From positions 2,749,478 through 2,813,477 of the forward strand of contig JAQFVV010006231.1 of assembly GCA_028023455.1 (NCBI GenBank): a stretch of 64,000 nucleotides of DNA, read 5' to 3'. The stretch comes from Epiperipatus broadwayi. Its lineage: Eukaryota > Onychophora > Udeonychophora > Euonychophora > Peripatidae. The position numbers and the translations under genes were made by a program. How positions within the stretch are numbered: position 1 is the stretch's first letter; each line of letters opens with the position of its first letter. Shown piece by piece: positions 57,686-64,000 of the stretch. Under the pieces are notes generated by a model. The model was not told where the DNA came from and searched no databases. It saw only the letters and a program-made list of their open reading frames with translations.

Positions 57686-58446
57686 AAACTTGTCTATCAC
57701 TCTAGACGTAATGCTTATAAAATTCCACCCTACTTTAAATTGCATTGACTGTTTGTTATAATAATGAACTTAATAAAGTAACGTACTATTAATTTACTAA
57801 AGTTTCTTTACAATGATGCTTATATTAGTTATTGCTCATTTTACTGTATTTTCTACTTGATTATCACTTCACAAAATAAGAATACATTTAATAAACATTG
57901 GTAGAGTAAATCTAAAATATGACATTTGAGACCAAATTAATTTTTCCACTAAATAAGATAAATAATTGAATGGTCTTTAATGCTCAAAAGTTCATAAAAA
58001 GTTTACTTACTGTCAGAAACAGCTCACTTGTGGGATCCATAGCTACCCTATCACTGCACTAAACATGCTGGACATTTTAATGCTGAATTTGTTTTGATCT
58101 TCATTTGAGTTATTTTTTTAGTAAATAATAATTTTTAAAAAATTACTGTATGTAAATTTTTAAAGTATTAACTGCTGAATCATATTCTTTGATAATTAAT
58201 AACAAATTTCCATTTCAATTTAGTTTGGTTTTAAATTAATAATATTGACTGAGGCTATCTTTTGATAATTCAAGCTTCTTGTTAGTTACATGTCTTAAGA
58301 AGTTAGATTTAATTACTACAAAAATTAATTTATTCATGGTTATTCATTTTTGCTTCTGCCTTATTGCATAGATTCAGAAACAAAAAGATACATCCTTCTT
58401 ATAGTCAACTACTAATTGATTGTTCCTACTCTCATATTTATCCTAG

Positions 58447-58560
58447 AAACAGGGCATAAAGATCTTCATCTTGTTATGGAAAGAGGTAGAAGTAGCTGTT
58501 GGCATCAACAGTCAGCATAGTAAACAAGCACTTGTTAACAAGCATCTGGAAAATATTAAG
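58447..58560 (+). CDS. PLD: Phospholipase D internal exon (downstream)
   Basis: A 114-nt exon (38 codons, phase 0 at both ends) between acceptor TTATCCTAG (ending 58446) and donor GTAAGA (58561). It encodes KQGIKIFILLWKEVEVAVGI, then NSQHSKQAL and HLENIK. This matches the animal PLD segment with KEVELALGINS and HPNIK that immediately precedes the exon carrying the first HKD (HxKxxxxD) motif. It continues directly from the exon at 5621-5702. The HKD exon is not found in the remaining 5.4 kb, so another long intron follows. No stop or frame damage: the gene appears intact here. Confidence 0.93.
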
Positions 58561-59666
58561 GTAAGACCAGCTTAAATACATATATTTTTTATGTTTTAGT
58601 TGAAAAATGATTAAAAAAGAGATGGAACTTTAAAGTAATAAGTAACAGTTTACTGTTATTAAATCATTTTGGAATTATAAGAATTTAAAGCAGAGGAGGT
58701 CTGATAAAGCTCTGATGAAGATTGCTGGACAATCGAAACTGTAAGGAAAATAAAGAAGTTTTTTAAGAAAATTTGTTTGCATTGAAGTGTATAAGAAAAA
58801 AGTATTATAAGTGAATTATGTCTTATTGTATTTTGAAATTGCAATTGTCTTTTAAAATATTGTTTATATCAGGTGGTGTCCATATTTTGACTGCACCTGC
58901 TTGTATAACCAATACATTATGCTGTTATAGTTTTGATTTTAATAATATTTAGTAAAAATAAAGATTTTTTGCTCTTTTGATTTTAGATTGATAATAGTGG
59001 TGTACATTGTATTCAAAGTTGTTCATAATTAACATTATTTTATTACATTAAATGATACTATTACTTTAAAGGAAGAGAAGAAAAATACACCTTTGTTTGT
59101 CATAATGTATATAAAACATTAATTCATATAATTTATACTCTTTCATTAGATGAATTAGAAGAATTTCAGAATTTATAACTAAAGTCTTCATTTTTAATTA
59201 AAAGGCTGCCTGTCTAAGAATAACATTAATTCAAGTTTTGAATCTTAATCCTCACTGACAAACACAAAAGCAAAGAAAGTAGCCTTGAATAAGAATATTA
59301 TAACACTATACTATATTGTACAAATTGATTATTTAAGTTAATACTAGATAGCTCTAGAGTAAAATGAAAAAAGAAGTATATGAAAAATGTATGCATCATT
59401 ATTCTGTTTGCTTTAATATTACTTATTATTGGATGTCAGGTTAGCATGCTTTTTGATTCTGTAATCTCTTGTTGTTTATATAATTAATTGTTCAGATACC
59501 AAAAATTGGAAAGAAGAAAACAAAATCACGTAAATTCAATGAGATAGAAAATTGGACATTTATACTTAAAAAATAAACTTTCAAACTCTTAAATTAGATG
59601 AATATATTTCTTTAACTAAAAGATTTATTTAGAAATCAACATTAACCCATTTTTAGATGTCAAGCA
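58561..59666 (+). other. PLD: Next PLD intron, start
   Basis: Begins GTAAGA. AT-rich, no element recognised. This intron continues at least to the right edge of the window. Confidence 0.6.
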
Positions 59667-59742
59667 TTGGTGGTCGAGAGGTCAGTGACAGCTGCTTTAC
59701 AAACAGCTGTCCTGAGTTAGCGAATTCGCTTCCCGGCACATG
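59667..59742 (+). other. tRNA-like sequence (tRNA relic or SINE head)
   Basis: GGTGGTCGAGAGGTCAGTGAC (about 59669-59689) fits an A-box D-arm, CAGCTGCTTTACAAACAGCTG fits a stem-loop, and GAATTCGCTTCCCGGCA fits a B-box-like T-arm end. The acceptor stem is not convincing and the T arm has extra bases, so it is not called as a functional tRNA. Poly-A follows (GAGAAAAAAAAA), suggesting a retroposed tRNA-derived sequence. Confidence 0.45.
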
Positions 59743-60220
59743 AGAAAAAAAAATTTACTGGGAATATCCATCTCAAGTAGTTTAAAATACTCAAATATGA
59801 AAACCAAGACAAATAATTTGTTTCTATATGGGTTCCTTTGTAGGCTCTTAGTAATGATAACATCATTTTATACTTTGTGAGTTGTTTAAAAATTCACACA
59901 TTCCAATAGTCTATAAAAGTGTAATAATGAAATAAATGTTGCATATGTATAAATGATCAACTATTATTTTCGGATGTATCATATTATTTCAACTGAATGA
60001 TAATGCGTGATATAAAATTATTTAAAGCAGATATCAATTTTTTATGGAAATATAAAAATTACTTCTATCTTAAAAAAAAAAACAGTTTAAATATTATGGA
60101 TTATTAACTCCACTGTTCTAAGATGAAATTTTTGATTAAAAGTATCTTTTAAAAAATATGTGATTTATCACTCTCATTTAGTTTGATACATATTCAAGCA
60201 TATTATATATATATATATAT

Positions 60221-62005
60221 GAAAAACAAAAAACACAAGTTAAAACTTGCTAACGCTTGTATTTATGACAATAGATGGCGTTCTACCAAAAACACCGTCA
60301 AGCATAGTTTTTTGTTTACATAAACATCAGAGCAAGCATTCACTATCTCTAACTTTAATTTCCACCTTCAGATCATGATTTCAAGCTATTTGCTATTGTC
60401 AGTGAAGGACAGGAATAAGAAAATAGATCTAAACACAAACTCTGAGCATTTATATAACAGTTTCTATTCAGCTTGCAAGCGTGAATCTTTTAGACACGTA
60501 ATGTCTTCAAACTCAGCATAGCAAGCCAGATAGCTACATGGGTCTGATCTCAGTTCAGCATCACCACATAGTAGAAGTCTCTGCAATATATATCATTGCA
60601 AGAAAGACCTCAAAGGTACATTTATGAACAACAAAAAAAAACAAGTTAAAACTTGCTAACGCTTGTATTTATGACAATAGATGGCGTTCTACCAAAAACA
60701 CTGTCAAGCATAGTTTTTTGTTTACATAAATGTCAGAGCAAGCATTCACTATCTCTAACTTTAATTTCCACCTTCAGATCATGATCTCAAGCTATTTGCT
60801 ATCGTCAGTGAAGGACAGGAATAAGAAAATAGATCTAAACACAAACTCTGAGCGTTTATGAAACAGTTTCTATTCAGCTTGCAAGCATGAATCTTTTAGA
60901 CACATAATGTCTTCAAACTCAGCATAGCAAGCCAGATAGCTACATGGGTCTGATCTCAGTTCAGCATCACTGCATAGTAGAAGCCTCTGCAATATATATC
61001 ATTGCAAGAAAGACCTCAAAGGTACATTTATGAAAAACAAAAAAACACAAGTTAAAACTTGCTAATGCTTGTATTTATGATGATAGCAAATAGCTTGAAA
61101 TCATGATCTGAAGGTGGTAATTAAAGTTATAGATAATGAATGCTTGCTTTGACATTTATGTAAACAAAAAACTATGCTTGACGGTGTTTTTGGTAGAACG
61201 CCATCTATTGTCATAAATACAAGCATTAGCAAGTTTTAACTTGTGTTTTTTTGTTTTTCATAAATGTACCTTTGAGGTCTTTCTTGCAATGATATATATT
61301 GCAGAGGCTTCTACTATGTGGTGATGCTGAACTGAGATCAGACCCATGTAGTTATCTGGCTTGCTATGCTGAGTTTGAAGACATTACGTGTCTAAAAGAT
61401 TCACGCTTGCAAGCTGAATAGAAACTGTTTCATAAACACTCAGAGTTTGTGTTTAGATCTATTTTCTTATTCCTGTCCTTCACTGATGATAGCAAATAGC
61501 TTGAAATCATAATCTGAAGGTGGAAATTAAAGTTAGAGATAGTGAATGCTTGCTCTGACATTTATGTAAACAAAAAATTACACTTGACGGTGTTTTTGGT
61601 AGAACGCCATCTATTGTCATAAATACAAGCATTTGCAAGTTTTAACTTGTGTTTTTTTGTTGTTCATAAATGTACCTTTGAGGTCTTTCTTGCAATGATA
61701 TATATTGCAGAGGCTTCTACTATGTGGTGATGCTGAACTGAGATCAGACCCATGTAGCTATCTGGCTTGCTATGCTGAGTTTGAAGACATTATGTGTCTA
61801 AAAGATTCACACTTGTAAGCTGAATAGAAGTTTGTGTTTAGATCTATTTTCTTATTCCTGTCCTTCACTGACGATAGCAAATAGCTTGAAATCATGATCT
61901 GAAGGTGGAAATTAAAGTTAGAGATCATGAATGCTTGCTCTGACATTTATGTAAACAAAAAACTATGCTTGACGGTGTTTTTGGTAGAATGCCATTTATT
62001 GTCAT
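60221..62005. mobile_element. 1.8-kb FB-like palindrome with tandem-unit arms
   Basis: The left arm (60221-61080) holds direct units of 406 bp (AGTTAAAACTTGC at 60238, 60644 and 61050). The right arm (61081-62005) is the same material inverted, again with a 406-bp period (AAGTTTTAAC at 61231 and 61637). The arms meet at 61080/61081 with essentially no spacer. Identity between units is very high (mostly single-base changes; one 20-odd-bp deletion near 61829). Each unit has no long frame. Long terminal inverted repeats built of tandem repeats are the hallmark of Foldback (FB)-type elements. (AT)n tracts flank both ends (60204-60220 and 62004-62014). Confidence 0.88.
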
Positions 62006-64000
62006 ATATATATATTAATTTGCTAGACTGCTCTAAGGTGTTATTTGAATGGTAATGGGGAATTCCAATAGTATATAGTTTAATATATATGTTTATTGTT
62101 GTTTTTTAATTATAATTTTAAAAAAACTTAATATATGATTTGGAATAGTATTTTTGAACCTTAATCTCTAAAAAATATTAAAGAATGCAGGGACTTGAAA
62201 CATATTTAAAAATTTGTCTAAGAATAACAGATAATATTTGACATAACTGTTTAAACAGATAGTCTGAAACCAATAAATGAAAGTATTGTATTACATTTGT
62301 TAAGTTGTGTAATACATATGTAAATTATAATACTAAATTTTATATTATAAATAGTGTTGCTTTTTATTAAGGATTCAAATATTGTTATCTTAAAATAGTT
62401 TGAGGCATTTATCACTTTAATATATGATAGTTGGCAGTTCTTCAGTTAACCAGAGTTTAGAAAACATTCATATGAATCTTATTAATACCATATAAGACAT
62501 TTATATTATATTTGATTTTGTTTAATATATTTAGAAGCATTTTTACATGATATAAAGGAGGTTATTTTACAATTGACTTTATTAACATTTGGATGAGATA
62601 AATTCACTCTTCAACTTGCTTTGTGAATGTAGTTTTGGACCACAATTCAATGTATCATGATTTTTTTGATATTCTATCTTTAAAAACACTAGGCATACCA
62701 GCTTTTTTTTTTATATATATAATACATTTCCAGCTTTTCCAAATTTTAAAAGCTATTGCTTGAGTGATTATTGTATCAGATGGAAAATTGAAATTATATT
62801 TTTCCCAATGATGGCAGTATTTTCACTATTTTCTTCTTCCCTGTCATCTGATTCTTCTTCCCAAATAGGTTGATGTTGTTATTTGTTTGTTTTTTCCTTG
62901 GAGATGAGAGTTTATGTTCATGTTTTATTAATATGAACAGAGCTACACTATGATGTTGTTTGGAAAATTTTTAATTTTTTGGATATTCATGGAGCCTACA
63001 ATATAAAAGATTATAATTTCAAAGAATTTCCATAGTTATAATATGTTATGGCATAAGGTTAACCTAGCTCTTCAAATATTAATGATTTTCTATGGATTCA
63101 TAATACATATACTGCCATCTATTGCTTTGTATTTGTGACTTTTACTAGGCCTATTATTTTTTGCAATTTTTGTCCAAAATATGGTAGAATGTGATCCTGA
63201 TATTGATTGTGTTAGTGCTTTTAGAAATATAATATATTTTTCATTTAATTCTTTGATTAGATATTCTGCAATGCTCTTTTGCTATTTTGCTTTATTTTTA
63301 ATAGAAATGAAAGTGGAGAGTGAATTGTGTTATATTTTTTAATATTATGGATAAGTTTATGTAGCTGTTTAGAATGATCAGCATCTGTATCTTTTATCTG
63401 ATCCTCCAGCAGTTAATCCACATGATTTATGTATGAATTTTTCTTTTGATTCTTTTTTAGTAATTGCAAATATTTTTATTCCAGGCTTTCTCATGAGCAC
63501 ATTATGATTTTAAATTTTTTGGTTACAATCTTTAAATGTTCATAATATAATCATTATGACTTTTATTATTAGGTAAAGAACTTACAAGTTATTAGTTTAA
63601 GCTTTTATTTGGGCATCCAGATTTTGTTGAACTAAAAAGCATTTATCAGTGTTTCTTTTCGAGAATTCCTTCTTGCGATTTACTCACAAAAAAGTAGATT
63701 GTTTTTCTCACTTTTCAAGAGTTATGTTTTTGAGACAAAAGTAAAATTTATTTTTCTCATTTCTTTATAAATTTATTTCTTGGAAATCAATATCAAAATT
63801 AGTCTTGTTTTTATCAACAATTTGTAACGATTCGTATTTCCTGTTTTCATCGCAATACCTGGAAAATTTATAGATATAATACTTCCCTATGTAATAACAT
63901 ACTTTTTATGTAACATGTAAAAGTAAAATTTATTGAAAACTTTCATATATTTCTGAAATTTCGTTAGGATAAAAAATTGTCAATAATTTTAAAGCTGCAC
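62006..64000. other. AT-rich intron sequence, no gene seen
   Basis: Short AT and homopolymer runs only. I searched for the HKD1-containing PLD exon (H.K....D coding text with flanking AG/GT) and did not find it. Confidence 0.55.

Larger units (their letters stand above)
5703..58446 (+). other. PLD: 52.7-kb intron of the PLD gene
   Basis: The intron begins GTAAGT and ends TTATCCTAG. It is phase 0: the upstream exon ends with an alanine codon and the downstream exon opens with lysine. The two peptides join at the point where vertebrate PLD1 reads KRKA followed by QQGVRIFI, with no residues missing. It holds nearly all the mobile elements described below, on both strands. No other host gene was found inside it. 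Confidence 0.88.

Noticed and set aside
58561-64000. A downstream PLD exon with the first HKD motif
   Set aside because: No segment with H.K....D coding text between plausible AG and GT sites was found in this stretch.

Overview
This is AT-rich animal nuclear DNA (I judge about 70-75% A+T by eye). The only host coding sequence I can support is two exons of a phospholipase D (PLD1/2-type) gene on the + strand, at 5621-5702 and 58447-58560. They encode adjacent stretches of the PLD catalytic core and join in phase 0. Everything between them, 52,744 bases, is a single intron. Penelope-like, RTE-like and Ty3/gypsy retroelements, hAT- and pogo-type DNA transposon remains, and many fold-back elements point to an invertebrate metazoan. 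I cannot name the phylum.

Layout. 1-4330: two decayed RTE-like LINE copies on the minus strand. 5621-5702: PLD exon. 6.7-7.05 kb: a fold-back element. 8.2-11.4 kb: a Penelope-like element with an inverted 3' fragment fused head-on. 12-17 kb: a 78-bp tandem repeat, a fold-back MITE, a pogo/Tigger-like scrap and two longer fold-backs. 19-20 kb: a small splice-bounded exon-like segment, a hairpin MITE, a tRNA-headed SINE-like unit and another fold-back. 21-23 kb: diverged direct repeats.

23.0-29.6 kb is LTR element B: a tRNA-Lys primer site and one intact 327-codon ORF but no pol, with what looks like a solo LTR of a third family (C) inserted in it. 31.8-49.4 kb is LTR element A, a broken Ty3/gypsy element with exceptionally long LTRs (about 3.7 kb). 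Its 5' LTR carries a 2,955-bp insertion with TTAA target duplication, filled mostly with minisatellite arrays. Its interior holds gag, protease, RT, RNase H and integrase remnants with many stops, frameshifts and damaged catalytic motifs.

49.4-58.4 kb: LINE scraps, a perfect 21-bp hairpin, an internally deleted hAT element and two more fold-back MITEs. 58447-58560: the next PLD exon. 59.7 kb: a tRNA-like sequence. 60.2-62.0 kb: a 1.8-kb palindrome whose arms are made of 406-bp tandem units (FB-like). 62-64 kb: nothing recognisable.

The only functional unit likely to matter to the host is the PLD gene; the rest is intronic mobile-element sediment. The most distinctive items are the pol-less element with a duplicated unknown domain, the Penelope tail shared with a tRNA-headed unit, the satellite-carrying TTAA element, the FB-like palindrome, and an array of TCAC-N6-GTGA palindromes conserved in both long LTRs.
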